A stretch of DNA of 64,000 nucleotides, from the NCBI GenBank assembly GCA_027492585.1, contig JAPUEK010000029.1:38880-102879 (forward strand), given 5' to 3'. A program made the translations under genes and the position numbers. This DNA comes from Paracoccaceae bacterium (GTDB taxonomy: Bacteria; Pseudomonadota; Alphaproteobacteria; Rhodobacterales; Rhodobacteraceae). Below, piece after piece: positions 52,475 through 60,976 of this stretch (its first letter is position 1; each line of letters starts with the position of its first letter). The notes beneath the pieces were generated by a model. That model was not told the origin of the DNA. It searched no databases and saw only the letters and a program-made list of their open reading frames with translations.

Positions 52475-53068
52475 TCAGCGCAGAAAACGACGGGCGGCGA
52501 GGCCCAGCGCGGCAAGGCTCAAAAGCAGGGCCGCGAGGGTGGCGAGGCTTGGGGGATGGCGCAGCGCCGCCCCCCAGTCCGGCGTCAGGGTCTGCGCGGT
52601 GTTGAAACCCTCGGCGCTGTATTGGCACAGCTCCAGCCCGCTGTTGTTGCGGATCATCTCTGCCTCGATCCGGCGGATCAGCGTATCAACGGCGGCGGCG
52701 CGGCCAGGCATCTCCTTCAGTCGCAGGAGAAGATCGCGGGCGGCGGCGAGATAGGCATGGCTGCAATGGTTGAAGGGGCTGGCTTCATCCGAGACCGCGC
52801 GGGGCATCAGGCCGAAGGCGCAATAGGTCTTCTGGATGCGGGCGTAGTTCAGCACGCGGCGGAAGTCCTGATCCGGTGCGGCGGCGCTTGCGGCGAGGGC
52901 AAGGATCGCACCGTCATGGCGGGCAATCACCGCCATCTGGCCATGGGTCAGATTGGCAATCGCCACACCGCTTTGCGGACCGCCGGGGGCGCCGCCGGAA
53001 TGGGCCTCCGCCAGGGAGGCGAGGCTGAGGAACAGGGCGAGAAGCCGCAGGACGGGGGGCAGGGGCAT
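52475..53068 (-). CDS. Hypothetical exported membrane-anchored protein in cobalt-transport unit
   Basis: A 197-residue protein I do not recognise. It has a signal peptide (MPLPPVLRLLALFLSLASLAEA), a mature domain of about 145 residues with cysteine/histidine spots (TYCAFGL, FNHCSHAYLAA, LELCQYSAEG), and a C-terminal membrane helix ending ARRFLR (about 172-197). It is therefore likely periplasmic and tethered to the inner membrane. It follows cbtB-cbtA on the same strand but behind a terminator-like hairpin. A role in cobalt uptake or storage is a guess from position only. Confidence 0.7.
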   Translation of the reverse strand: MPLPPVLRLLALFLSLASLAEAHSGGAPGGPQSGVAIANLTHGQMAVIARHDGAILALAASAAAPDQDFRRVLNYARIQKTYCAFGLMPRAVSDEASPFNHCSHAYLAAARDLLLRLKEMPGRAAAVDTLIRRIEAEMIRNNSGLELCQYSAEGFNTAQTLTPDWGAALRHPPSLATLAALLLSLAALGLAARRFLR

Positions 53069-53071
53069 CGG

Positions 53072-53103
53072 AAAAAGGCCCCCTGCCCGTGCGGGCAGGG
53101 GGC
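53072..53103 (-). terminator. Terminator hairpin after cbtA
   Basis: An 11-bp perfect stem (GCCCCCTGCCC / GGGCAGGGGGC, 53078-53103) with a 4-base loop, followed leftward by CCTTTTTCC. It is a strong intrinsic-terminator shape six bases after the cbtA stop. The next gene starts four bases beyond the T-run, so its only visible RBS-like purine run is in the stem itself. Confidence 0.75.
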
Positions 53104-53109
53104 GATGGC

Positions 53110-53874
53110 TCAGCTATAGGCCGGGCGGCGGGACGGCCCGCTTTCGAGCCGCCGTTCGGCGAGGGCGCCAAAGCCGAGGCCGATCACCATCCACAGGATC
53201 AGGTGGATGCCGAGCGAGCTGACCCGGAAGTTCCACACCACCTCGGGCGAGAAGCCGTCCGGCATCTCGTTGATGGGCGGCAGGGCGAAGGTCACGATCC
53301 CCACCATCACCAGATAAGCGGCAAGGGCGGTCAGTCCCGCCGTCCAGCCGCCGCGCTGCGCCCAGAGCCGCCGCGCCAGCAGGATTGCCGCCACCATCAC
53401 CGCGATCGACAGGACCAGCAGGATGAAGAACAGCGAGGTCCGCGCGGCAATCGTGTCGTCGCTGCCGACGGCGGGCGGGTTGGCGGGGTATTTGATCTGC
53501 GGCACCAGCACCACGGCGACGAAAGCCGCAGCGGCCAGCAGCGCCGAAGTCGCCCGCGCGCCGAGCGCCCCGAGCCGGCCATAGGCATAGGCGAAGACCA
53601 GCGAGAAGATCCCGCCGACCGCCGCGCCATAGCCGACGAGCCCGGTCAGAAGCCCGGTCGTCGCCTGGGTGGCGCGGCTGACCAGCTCCGGCTCTTCCAT
53701 GACCATGGCGCCGTCTGCCGGAGGGGCCGCAGCCTCTTCGGTGGCGCTCATCTGTTCCTCGAAGGCGATCGCCAGATCGACCTGCGGCTCGCCGAACTTA
53801 TAGGCGAAGAGAAAGGCCAGCACGCCCGCGAGCACGCCGACCAGCATGCCGCGCAGCAAAAGGGAACCTGTCAT
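53110..53874 (-). CDS. cbtA: CbtA cobalt transporter membrane subunit
   Basis: A 254-residue membrane protein with about five hydrophobic helices: LLLRGMLVGVLAGVLAFLFAY at the N terminus (in part), TTGLLTGLVGYGAAVGGIFSLVFAY (in part), ALLAAAAFVAVVLVP, LFFILLVLSIAVMVAAILL, and the C-terminal IHLILWMVIGLGFGAL. FGEPQVDLAIAFEEQ after the first helix is characteristic of CbtA. CbtAB is a predicted cobalt importer controlled by cobalamin riboswitches. ATG 53874 is 10 bases after the cbtB stop. Confidence 0.9.
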   Translation of the reverse strand: MTGSLLLRGMLVGVLAGVLAFLFAYKFGEPQVDLAIAFEEQMSATEEAAAPPADGAMVMEEPELVSRATQATTGLLTGLVGYGAAVGGIFSLVFAYAYGRLGALGARATSALLAAAAFVAVVLVPQIKYPANPPAVGSDDTIAARTSLFFILLVLSIAVMVAAILLARRLWAQRGGWTAGLTALAAYLVMVGIVTFALPPINEMPDGFSPEVVWNFRVSSLGIHLILWMVIGLGFGALAERRLESGPSRRPAYS

Positions 53875-53884
53875 GTCATCCCCC

Positions 53885-54091
53885 TCAGTGGCAGGGGAAG
53901 CCGAGGAGGTGCCGTCCGTCATGGACGAATTCATGGATCATCGACCCCTGAAACACCGAGGTGGCACCCTCTTCGGCGCCGACGAAGTAGATGGCGATCA
54001 GGAGGAGCAGGCCACCGAAAACTGCCCAGGGCAGAATCTCGGCCAAAGGCAGGGGGGCCGGACGCGCCGGCGCAAACGTCATGTCAGACAT
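53885..54091 (-). CDS. cbtB: CbtB cobalt transporter small subunit
   Basis: A 68-residue protein with one membrane helix (LPWAVFGGLLLLIAIYFVG) and a histidine-rich C terminus, MIHEFVHDGRHLLGFPCH, with three or four His and one Cys that could bind cobalt. This is the standard CbtB architecture. I prefer the ATG at 54091 because GGAG lies seven bases upstream; the ATG at 54097 touches that GGAG. It is the first gene after the second riboswitch. Confidence 0.88.
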   Translation of the reverse strand: MSDMTFAPARPAPLPLAEILPWAVFGGLLLLIAIYFVGAEEGATSVFQGSMIHEFVHDGRHLLGFPCH

Positions 54092-54132
54092 TGTCATTCT
54101 CCATGCGGGATTTCGCGTCCCATGAAAGGCTT

Positions 54133-54242
54133 TTGGTTCAGGAGAAGGACTGACTTCCGGGTTTCCCCGGTAACAGTGGCGCGACCGCGCCGGAATTTCA
54201 CCGGCTTCCTCTCACTCGACCGGTTTTCACCCTATCGGCGGG
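54133..54242 (-). promoter_or_regulatory. Cobalamin riboswitch upstream of cbtB-cbtA
   Basis: Read leftward, GGTGAAAACCGGTCGAG begins the element, then GAGGAAGCCGGTGAAATTCC, GCGCGGTCGCGCCACTGTTA, and finally AAGTCAGTCCTTCTCCTGAACC-like sequence (54157-54135; quoted blocks are the key parts). The central GGAAGCCGGTG...CCACTG core is a classic cobalamin aptamer. The 3' box departs from the usual AGCCAGGAGACCTGCC, as in the variant class upstream of cbt transporters. It lies about 40 bases before cbtB. Confidence 0.85.
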
Positions 54243-54297
54243 GGGCTAGGGTGTCAATCAAGCGGGACGGGTGGACCGCACCGGGCCGGAGGGGTGG

Positions 54298-54867
54298 ATG
54301 ACGACACGGCTGACACTGATCTGCCAGGGCGCGACGGAGGCCTCGCGGCGGGCAGGCTTTCCTGCGGATGAGCCGCTGGAGGCCAAGGCCGTGGCGGAGC
54401 TGGAACGGATCACGCATTTGCGCGGGCGCGCGGCGCGCGTCAGCCCGGCGCCGGCTGCGCGTCAGACGGCGGCGGCGCTCGGGCTGGTGGCCGGGGTGGA
54501 CGCGGGGCTGGCCGATGCGGATTCGGGGCGATGGTCCGGTCGGCTCATTTCCGGGCTGGCAGAGGAGCATCCGACCGATCTGGCGCAATGGATCGCGGAT
54601 GCGGCGTTCGCCGGTCATGGCGGGGAGAGCCGGATCGCCTTGCGGGAAAGGGCTGGCCGCTGGCTTGCCGCGCAGGCCGGCGCCTCCGGGCATGTGATCG
54701 CGGTTACCCATGCGGCCGTGATCCGGTCGCTGATCCTTGAGGTGCTGGGCGCGCCGGATCCGGCTTTCTGGCGGGTGGACATCGGGCCGATGACCGCGAC
54801 CGACCTGCGCCATGATGGGCGCCGTTGGGTCTTGAAGGCCTCGGGAGTGAGGCTGGGTGAGGCCTAG
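54298..54867 (+). CDS. Histidine phosphatase-family protein with degenerate active site
   Basis: A 189-residue phosphoglycerate-mutase-fold protein. The N-terminal position of the RHGET motif reads LICQGATEASR, so both the Arg and the phospho-accepting His are lost (C and Q). The downstream block VIAVTHAAVIRSLIL (about 138) keeps the second histidine. Without the nucleophile it is probably not a normal phosphatase. In the cob context it may descend from a CobC-like alpha-ribazole phosphatase and act as a binding or regulatory protein. ATG 54298 follows GGAGGGG. It is divergent from cbtB. Confidence 0.75.
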   Translation: MTTRLTLICQGATEASRRAGFPADEPLEAKAVAELERITHLRGRAARVSPAPAARQTAAALGLVAGVDAGLADADSGRWSGRLISGLAEEHPTDLAQWIADAAFAGHGGESRIALRERAGRWLAAQAGASGHVIAVTHAAVIRSLILEVLGAPDPAFWRVDIGPMTATDLRHDGRRWVLKASGVRLGEA

Positions 54868-54908
54868 AGCCGATCGACATTCGCGGATGCGGCGCCTTTC
54901 GTCGGGCG

Positions 54909-54966
54909 CCGGAGGGGTTTTGCACCCCTCCGGACCTCCCCGCAGGATATTTATGGCAAGATGAAA
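54909..54966 (+). repeat. Dispersed repeat, copy 4
   Basis: A 9-bp hairpin (CCGGAGGGG / CCCCTCCGG, 54909-54933) is followed by CCTCCCCGCAGGATATTTAT and GGCAAGATGAAAG. Bases 54912-54955 (44 bases) recur exactly as the reverse complement at 63957-64000. It lies 41 bases after the histidine phosphatase-family gene and may be its terminator. Confidence 0.8.
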
Positions 54967-55057
54967 GGGAGGGCGCAGGGGGGCAAGTCCTCGCTCGTCC
55001 GGTCCGAAGGTCGATGGGTCTCGGGACAGCGGGCGCATCCTTTTCCGCGATCCGCTG

Positions 55058-55471
55058 CTAGCCTCCCGCCGGTATCGCCGCGATCTGGTCGAGGGTGCTG
55101 CGGTCCAGTTCCTCCAGAAAGCGGGTTTCGGCGGCCCGGAGACGGTGTTTGAGCCGGCAGTTGCCGGTCAGCGTGCAATCGCCGCCGCCCGCCTCGAAAC
55201 AGTCCACGAGCGCTTGCCCGTCTTCCAGCAGCCGCACCACCTCGCCGAGCCTGATCTCCTGCGGTCTGCGGGCCAGCATCGCGCCGCCGCCATTGCCGCG
55301 TCGGGTCGAGACGATCCCCGCCCGCGCCAGCCGCTGGATGATCTTGCTCAGATGATGGCGCGAGAGGCGCAGTTCATCCGCAAGGTCAGCGGTGGAAAGA
55401 CCGCGCTCCGGCGTTGCGGCAAGCCGCATGAGGGCGCGCAGGCCGTAGTCGGTGAACTGGGTCAGGCGCAT
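55058..55471 (-). CDS. Rrf2-family [Fe-S] regulator, NsrR-like
   Basis: A 137-residue Rrf2 protein. The winged helix has MRLTQFTDYGLRALMRLA, LADELRLSRHHLSKIIQRLA and GIVSTRRGNGGG (residues 1-62 in parts). Three cysteines lie in DCFEAGGGDCTLTGNCRLK (about 90-108), the C-x7-C-x5-C spacing of NsrR, which binds a NO-sensitive Fe-S cluster. It could sense nitric oxide or nitro compounds. It is divergent from the nitronate monooxygenase gene, separated by 475 bases. Confidence 0.82.
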   Translation of the reverse strand: MRLTQFTDYGLRALMRLAATPERGLSTADLADELRLSRHHLSKIIQRLARAGIVSTRRGNGGGAMLARRPQEIRLGEVVRLLEDGQALVDCFEAGGGDCTLTGNCRLKHRLRAAETRFLEELDRSTLDQIAAIPAGG

Positions 55472-55946
55472 GGGGTGACCTTGAATGGGTATTTACAATG
55501 CTTATTAGCAGGCCTACCCCTGAAGGCAAGCAGGGCGGGGTCAAGGCGGAGGAGGCCATGGCGCAGCAAGCCAAGGGGCCAATGACCGCGAGGCCGGTTA
55601 TCCGGGTCGCGGGCATTTGTGATCTGGCGGAGGAAGGTCCGCGGCTTCCGGTTGACCGGCTCTCGCCGCGCGGACTGTCCAGGTCGGCCCTGTCGCCGGG
55701 CGGCTGGCCGAAGGACCCGAGGCCGAGAGGTAGGCTCCGCCGCCGGTTCCATGCGGACCGCGGCCGCTGGCCGAACCTACGCCGCCTCTGTTTCCAGGAA
55801 TGTGCCGTGCAGCCGGAGGCCGTTTCCGGCTGTCTCGGTCGGCGCGGCAAGGGGCTGGTGACGCTGTTGAACGCGGCACAGGGGATGGAAATCCGTGCGA
55901 CCGTGTTGCGTGATCTGCTGCCGGATCAGTTTGGAAAGGACAGGCC
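55472..55946. other. 475-base intergenic region between NsrR-like gene and nitronate monooxygenase
   Basis: The left end (55480-55515) is AT-rich, with TTGAATGGGTATTTACAATG and CTTATTAG, and is the probable promoter and autoregulatory site of the NsrR-like gene. The rest is GC-rich with overlapping open frames on both strands, none convincing. GGAAAGGAC before 55947 is the RBS for the next gene. I see no RNA gene or terminator here. Confidence 0.4.
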
Positions 55947-56945
55947 ATGACCTTGACCCTGGATACCCCGCTTTGCGCGCAGCTTGGCTGCGATGTGCCG
56001 GTGCTGCTGGCCGGGATGGGCGGGGTGTCCCGATGGGAACTGGCGGCGGCCGTGGCCGAAGCCGGGGGGTTTGCCCAGCTTGGCATGGTGCGCGAGGACC
56101 CTGCGCTGATCGGGCGGGAGGTGAAGGCGTTGCAGGCCGCCACCTCCCGCGATTTCTCGGTGAACCTCATTCCCTCGGCCACCGAAGCGGGTCTGCTCGA
56201 CCGGCAGATCGGCCTGTGTCTGGACCTTGGGGTGCGGAGCTTCACCTTCTTCTGGGAGGTGATGCCAGAGGTGATTGCCAGAGTGCAGAAGGCCGGAGCG
56301 CGGGTGCTGCACCAGATCGGTACGGAGGCTGCGGCCCGTGCGGCGGAGGACGCGGGGGCCATGGTCCTGATCGCGCAGGGGGTGGAGGCAGGGGGTCACA
56401 TCCATGGCGAAGCCTCGATGCTGGCTCTGGTCGAGGCGGTCGCCGCCCGCGCCTCGGTGCCGGTGGTGGCTTCCGGCGGGATCGCCAGCGGGGCCGGTCT
56501 GGTCGCGGCTCTCGCTGCCGGGGCGCAGGGGGTGCAATGCGGCACCGCCTTTCTGGCGACGACGGAATCCTTCGCCCATGATTACCACAAGCAAAGGGTC
56601 GTCGCGGCGCAGGCGGCGGATACGGTGCGGACCGATATCTATGTCCTGAACTGGCCGGCCCATGCTGCCGTCAGGGTGATCGCCAACAGCGTGACGCAGG
56701 GGCTCGGCTTCGCCCTGATGGGGCATGATCCCGACGCGCTGCCCCGCGAGGTGATCGCCGATGAGGGGGGCAGGCCGATCCTGCGCTACAGCACCGATTC
56801 CCCGCTCCGCAACACCTCCGGGGATCTGGAGGCCATGGCGCTTTTCGCGGGGCAGGGGCTTGGCGCGCTGACCGACATTCCCCCGGCGGGCGAGCGGCTG
56901 CGGCGGCTTGTGGCGGAGGCGCGGGCGCTTCTTTCCACCCGCTGA
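55947..56945 (+). CDS. Nitronate monooxygenase (2-nitropropane dioxygenase-like)
   Basis: A 332-residue FMN-dependent TIM-barrel enzyme. VPVLLAGMGGVSRWELAAAVAEAG (in part) starts the barrel, DFSVNLIPS (about 68), VLIAQGVEAGGHIHG (about 140) has the Gly-Gly-His catalytic block, and VPVVASGGIASGAGLVAALAAGAQGVQCGTAFL (in parts, about 171-205) is the FMN-phosphate site. It oxidises nitronates and protects against compounds such as propionate-3-nitronate. A neighbouring NsrR-like sensor fits nitro/NO stress. Enoyl-ACP reductase FabK is a related fold but less likely given the AGGH motif. Confidence 0.87.
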   Translation: MTLTLDTPLCAQLGCDVPVLLAGMGGVSRWELAAAVAEAGGFAQLGMVREDPALIGREVKALQAATSRDFSVNLIPSATEAGLLDRQIGLCLDLGVRSFTFFWEVMPEVIARVQKAGARVLHQIGTEAAARAAEDAGAMVLIAQGVEAGGHIHGEASMLALVEAVAARASVPVVASGGIASGAGLVAALAAGAQGVQCGTAFLATTESFAHDYHKQRVVAAQAADTVRTDIYVLNWPAHAAVRVIANSVTQGLGFALMGHDPDALPREVIADEGGRPILRYSTDSPLRNTSGDLEAMALFAGQGLGALTDIPPAGERLRRLVAEARALLSTR

Positions 56946-56953
56946 TCCGCGCT

Positions 56954-57940
56954 TCAGGTCCGCGCGCCGCTTTCGGTGCGGAACCGGTCGAGCGCCACGG
57001 CGCCGATGATGATCAGCCCCTTGATGATGTATTGCCAGACATCCGGCACCCCCGACAGGATCAGCCCGTTCGACAGGACCGCGATGATCAGCGCGCCGAC
57101 CAGCGTTCCCCAGATCGAGCCGATGCCGCCGACAAAGGAGGTCCCGCCAAGGATCACCGCCGCCACGGCGTCAAGTTCATAGGCCTGACCGAGCTGCAAT
57201 CCGTTCGCGGCGAAGAGCCGGGCGGAGGCCATGACCCCGCCAAGACCGGCGAGCAGGCCGGAAATCGCATAGACGAAGATCAGCACCAGCCCGACACGGA
57301 TGCCCGAAAGGCGGGCGGCATCGGGGTTGCCGCCGATGGCGTAGATATAGACGCCAAGCACCGTCCACCGCAGCACGAACCAGGAGAGGCCGACGACGGA
57401 CAGGGCGATGATCACCAGCCACGGCACTCCCAGAAAATTGCCGTTGCCGATGATCGCATACCAGAGGTCCGAGTTGAAAACCGTGGTATCCCGTCCCATC
57501 AGCCGCGCCACGCCCCGGATCGCGGTCAGCGCCCCGAGGGTCACGATGAAGGGGGGCAGCCGCACCCCGGCGATCAGCGCGCCGTTCAGCACGCCGAAGC
57601 CCGCGCCGACCGCGAGTGCCGCCGGGATCGCCAGGTACATGAGGTTGGGGTCGAGCGAGACGATCAGCGCCGCCATGGCTGCCGCGGCGAGGATCGAGCC
57701 CATCGACAGGTCGATCCCCCCGGTCAGGATCACGAAGGTCATCCCGCAGGCCAGCACCAGATTGATCGAGGCCTGTTGGGCCACGATGATCAGGTTCTGC
57801 GGCGAGGCGAACCGGCCGTTGACCAGAGCGAAGGCGACGCACAGCAGCACCAGCACCGGCAACATCCCGAGCGCGCGCAGCGCGGCGCGGGGATTGCGGC
57901 GGGCCGCTTCGGCGCGGGCCTGTGGATTGCTCGTCTGCAT
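56954..57940 (-). CDS. Ribose-type sugar ABC transporter permease
   Basis: A 328-residue CUT2-family permease (RbsC-like) with eight to ten hydrophobic segments. Family blocks: GMTFVILTGGIDLSMGSIL (about 65), PPFIVTLGALTAIRGVARL (about 128), YAIGGNPDAARLSGI (about 202) and AVILGGTSFVGGIGSIWGTL (about 263). It works with the ATPase encoded 23 bases upstream and the binding protein at 61926. It is the last gene of the leftward operon and converges on the nitronate monooxygenase, eight bases away. Confidence 0.93.
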   Translation of the reverse strand: MQTSNPQARAEAARRNPRAALRALGMLPVLVLLCVAFALVNGRFASPQNLIIVAQQASINLVLACGMTFVILTGGIDLSMGSILAAAAMAALIVSLDPNLMYLAIPAALAVGAGFGVLNGALIAGVRLPPFIVTLGALTAIRGVARLMGRDTTVFNSDLWYAIIGNGNFLGVPWLVIIALSVVGLSWFVLRWTVLGVYIYAIGGNPDAARLSGIRVGLVLIFVYAISGLLAGLGGVMASARLFAANGLQLGQAYELDAVAAVILGGTSFVGGIGSIWGTLVGALIIAVLSNGLILSGVPDVWQYIIKGLIIIGAVALDRFRTESGART

Positions 57941-57963
57941 GTCTTTCCCCTTTCCTGCCGTCC

Positions 57964-59469
57964 TCAGACGGCACTCGCCGCCGCAGTCGCAATGGCGACG
58001 ATGGCTTCCTGCGTGATCTCCGCCCCTGTCAGTTCCCCGGCGATTTCGCCCTCGCGCATGACGAGCACGCGGTCGGCGATGCCCACCACCTCCGGCAATT
58101 CGCTGGAGATGACCAGAACCGCCGCTCCGGCGGCGGCCAGCCGGTCGATCAGCTTGTAGATGTCGGATTTCGCCCCGATATCGACGCCGCGCGTCGGCTC
58201 GTCGAGGATCAGCACGCGGGGCCGGGTTTCCAGAAGCCGGGCGAGCAGCACTTTCTGCTGGTTTCCGCCCGAAAGGCTGCCCGTCGTGGCCGCTGCCGAA
58301 GGCGCGCGGATGGAGAGGGAGCGGATCGCCTCCGCCACACGCTCCCTCGCACGGCGCTTGCGGCGCACCGTCCCGCCGACGGCATCCGCCGCCAGAACGT
58401 TGATGTTCACATTGTCCTCGATCGACATGTCGAGGAAAAGGCCCTGCCCTTTGCGATCCTCGGTCAGATAGACGATGCCGGCTCGGATCGCCTCTGCCGG
58501 GGTCCGCAGCGGCACGGGGCGGCCATCCAGCCGGACCTCGCCCGCCGCCGCCCGGTCGGCCCCCGCGATCAGCCGGGCAAGCTCCGTCCGGCCCGCCCCG
58601 ACGAGACCGGCAAGCGCCGTCACCTCCCCGGCGCGCAGGGCCAGATCCGCGGGGCGCAGCTTGCGTCCGTCGGTCAGGCCGCTGATCCGGAGAACCTCCG
58701 CCCCGCCCCCCGATCTGTGCTGCTTTTCATAGAAATCGCTCAGTTCGCGGCCGACCATCATGCGGACCAGGGCTTCGGCATTGAGATCGCTTCGCGGCAG
58801 GGTGCCGACATAGCTGCCGTCGCGCAGGACGGAACAACGGTCGGCCAGCTCATAGACCTCTGCCATGCGGTGCGAGATGTAGATGATCGCCATCCCCTCG
58901 TCGCGCAACTGCCGGATCAGCGCAAAGAGCCTGTCCGTCTCGCGCGAGGACAGCGCGGTCGTCGGCTCGTCCATCACCAGAATCCGGGCGTTGACCGACA
59001 GGGCGCGGGCGATTTCCACCATCTGACGTTCGGCGATGGAGAGGCTGCCGACCTTGGTTTCCGGCGTGAAGCCTGCGCCGAGCCGTTCCAGAATGGCCGC
59101 GCAATCGCCCCGCATCCGGGCGCGGTCGATGATCGCCCCGCGCCGGGCCTCGCGGCCAAGTGCCACGTTCTCCGCAACCGTCAGGTTCGGGGCGAGCGCC
59201 AGTTCCTGATAGATCACCGCGATGCCCATCCGCCGCGAATCCGACGGGCCGGTAATGGAGACGGCGGTGCCGCCGATGCGGATGCTGCCGCCGGGATCGG
59301 CGGGAATGGCGCCGGAGAGGATCTTCATCAGTGTCGATTTGCCGGCGCCGTTTTCGCCCATCAGGGCATGGATCTCTCCGGCCCAGACTGTCAGATCGAC
59401 CCCGCGCAGCGCCTTGACCGGGCCGAAGCTCTTGCGGATGCCCGACATGGAGAGGAGCGGCTCAGCCAT
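57964..59469 (-). CDS. Ribose-type sugar ABC transporter ATP-binding protein (two ATPase domains)
   Basis: A 501-residue RbsA-type protein with two ABC domains. Domain 1: Walker [15 protein letters not shown] (about 38), signature [15 protein letters not shown], Walker [12 protein letters not shown]. Domain 2 (from about 255): degenerate P-loop [16 protein letters not shown], signature [16 protein letters not shown] (about 395), Walker [15 protein letters not shown]. This is the CUT2 layout for monosaccharide import. Its start overlaps the kinase stop by 8 bases. Confidence 0.95.
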   Translation of the reverse strand: MAEPLLSMSGIRKSFGPVKALRGVDLTVWAGEIHALMGENGAGKSTLMKILSGAIPADPGGSIRIGGTAVSITGPSDSRRMGIAVIYQELALAPNLTVAENVALGREARRGAIIDRARMRGDCAAILERLGAGFTPETKVGSLSIAERQMVEIARALSVNARILVMDEPTTALSSRETDRLFALIRQLRDEGMAIIYISHRMAEVYELADRCSVLRDGSYVGTLPRSDLNAEALVRMMVGRELSDFYEKQHRSGGGAEVLRISGLTDGRKLRPADLALRAGEVTALAGLVGAGRTELARLIAGADRAAAGEVRLDGRPVPLRTPAEAIRAGIVYLTEDRKGQGLFLDMSIEDNVNINVLAADAVGGTVRRKRRARERVAEAIRSLSIRAPSAAATTGSLSGGNQQKVLLARLLETRPRVLILDEPTRGVDIGAKSDIYKLIDRLAAAGAAVLVISSELPEVVGIADRVLVMREGEIAGELTGAEITQEAIVAIATAAASAV

Positions 59470-60973
59470 GGCCGACGTCCCGCCAGGCCTGCGTCAGCCG
59501 GGGATGAAGTGCTGCATAGGTGGCGACGAGCGCCGGCTCTGGCCGAACCTCGCGGCACAGGACGGCAGGGCGCCGTGCGGCTTCGGATGCCGAGGCGAAG
59601 ACCCCGGCCCCGAGACCGGCGACAAGGGCGGCCCCGAGGCCCGCCGTCTCCTCGGCCTGCGGCAGGAGAAGAGGGCGGTTCAGCAGGGCAGCCTTGATCC
59701 GGTTGGACAGGGCGTTGCGGGCGCCGCCGCCGGTCAGGATCAGCTCCGGGACCGGATGGCCTGTGACCCGTTCGAACAGCGCGAGATTGACCGAGACCCA
59801 CCCGGCCAGAGCCTCCACCCCCGCCCGGAGGATCTCCCCCGCCCCCGCCGCCGGAGAAAGCCCCGCCATCATGCCGTGCCGGTCGCGTTGATTGAGCGGC
59901 TGACCTGTGCCGGACAGGAACGGCTCGATCTGCACCCCGCCGGCACCGGGGGGTGCGGCCTCGGCCATCGCCCACAGCCTTGCCGTGGTTTCCGCCACGG
60001 GGTCCGGCCCGGACAGCAGCGCCGTCAGCCAGTCGAGCAGGCCGCCGCCGCTCGGGATATGGCCCGAAAGCAGCCAGCGGCCCGGAATGACATGGGGGTA
60101 GCAATCGTAAAGTCCGCCACCCACTTCGGCAAAGCCAAGCGGTGCCGCCACAACGGTCTTCATCGCCTCCGATGTGCCGGTGGAATCGATGACCTGCCCC
60201 GGATCGGCAAGGCCGCAGCCGAAGCCCGCGCAGGGATGGTCATGCCCGGCGTTGATGACCGGCGTTCCGGCGCGCAGCCCTGTCGCGGCGGCAAACGCGT
60301 CGCTGATGCCGCCAGCGGCAGCGGCGGCGGGCAGGATCGGCGGCAGGCTGTCACGGGCAATTCCGGCGGCGGAGAGGATGCGCTCCGACCAATCGAGTGC
60401 GTTCCGGTCGGCGAGACCGCTGCGGGCGGCCAGCGACGGGCTTGCCGCCATCACCCCGGTCATCCGCCAGACGGCATAATCCGCGACCATAAGCCAATGG
60501 GAAACCCGGCCGAACCACTCCTCCCCCTGTTCGCGCCACCAGCGGAGCCGGTGAACGGTATAGATGTCGTCATCCACCATGCCGGTGATGTCGAACCATT
60601 CCGCGCCGCTGAGCCCCAGGGCGGCGCGGCCCGGCGCCGTGCGGCGGTCAAACCATGTCGGACAGGGGCCGATGCGGTTGCCGTCGGCATCGAGGCCGGT
60701 AAAGGCCTCGCCGATGCTGGCGACACCGATGCCGGCAATGCTGGCTGCGGGATGACCGGCGGCGGCGAGGCGCTCCACCAGGTCCCGCAGCATCGCCGCG
60801 AGATCGCCCTCAAGGGCTGCAAGATCGAAATCCGATGCCCCTGCGGCCCCATGTACCACCCTCATCGGGCGGCGTGCCATGGCCAGAACCGATCCGTCCA
60901 CCCCTGCCGCCACCGCCTTGAGATTGGTGGTGCCAAGGTCGATCCCGATCAGCACTGGCCCTGACGCGCGCAT
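59462..60973 (-). CDS. FGGY-family carbohydrate kinase
   Basis: A 503-residue sugar kinase. The N-terminal phosphate loop [14 protein letters not shown] is at about 9-22, [15 protein letters not shown] near 80, [11 protein letters not shown] near 105, [15 protein letters not shown] near 242 (catalytic Asp), and the C-terminal ATP site [18 protein letters not shown] (about 414). FGGY kinases phosphorylate ketoses or polyols. An aldolase encoded three bases upstream suggests the product is a ketose phosphate, but the sugar cannot be named from sequence. Confidence 0.9.
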   Translation of the reverse strand: MRASGPVLIGIDLGTTNLKAVAAGVDGSVLAMARRPMRVVHGAAGASDFDLAALEGDLAAMLRDLVERLAAAGHPAASIAGIGVASIGEAFTGLDADGNRIGPCPTWFDRRTAPGRAALGLSGAEWFDITGMVDDDIYTVHRLRWWREQGEEWFGRVSHWLMVADYAVWRMTGVMAASPSLAARSGLADRNALDWSERILSAAGIARDSLPPILPAAAAAGGISDAFAAATGLRAGTPVINAGHDHPCAGFGCGLADPGQVIDSTGTSEAMKTVVAAPLGFAEVGGGLYDCYPHVIPGRWLLSGHIPSGGGLLDWLTALLSGPDPVAETTARLWAMAEAAPPGAGGVQIEPFLSGTGQPLNQRDRHGMMAGLSPAAGAGEILRAGVEALAGWVSVNLALFERVTGHPVPELILTGGGARNALSNRIKAALLNRPLLLPQAEETAGLGAALVAGLGAGVFASASEAARRPAVLCREVRPEPALVATYAALHPRLTQAWRDVGHG

Positions 60974-60976
60974 GGC

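Noticed and set aside
55498..55950. A 150-codon frame before nitronate monooxygenase, whose end (KGLVTLLNAAQGMEI) faintly recalls an HPr domain
   Set aside because: Only about 20 residues look protein-like, the rest is Arg/Pro-rich, and no HPr phosphorylation site is visible. A frame-tolerant profile search would be needed to support a decayed gene.
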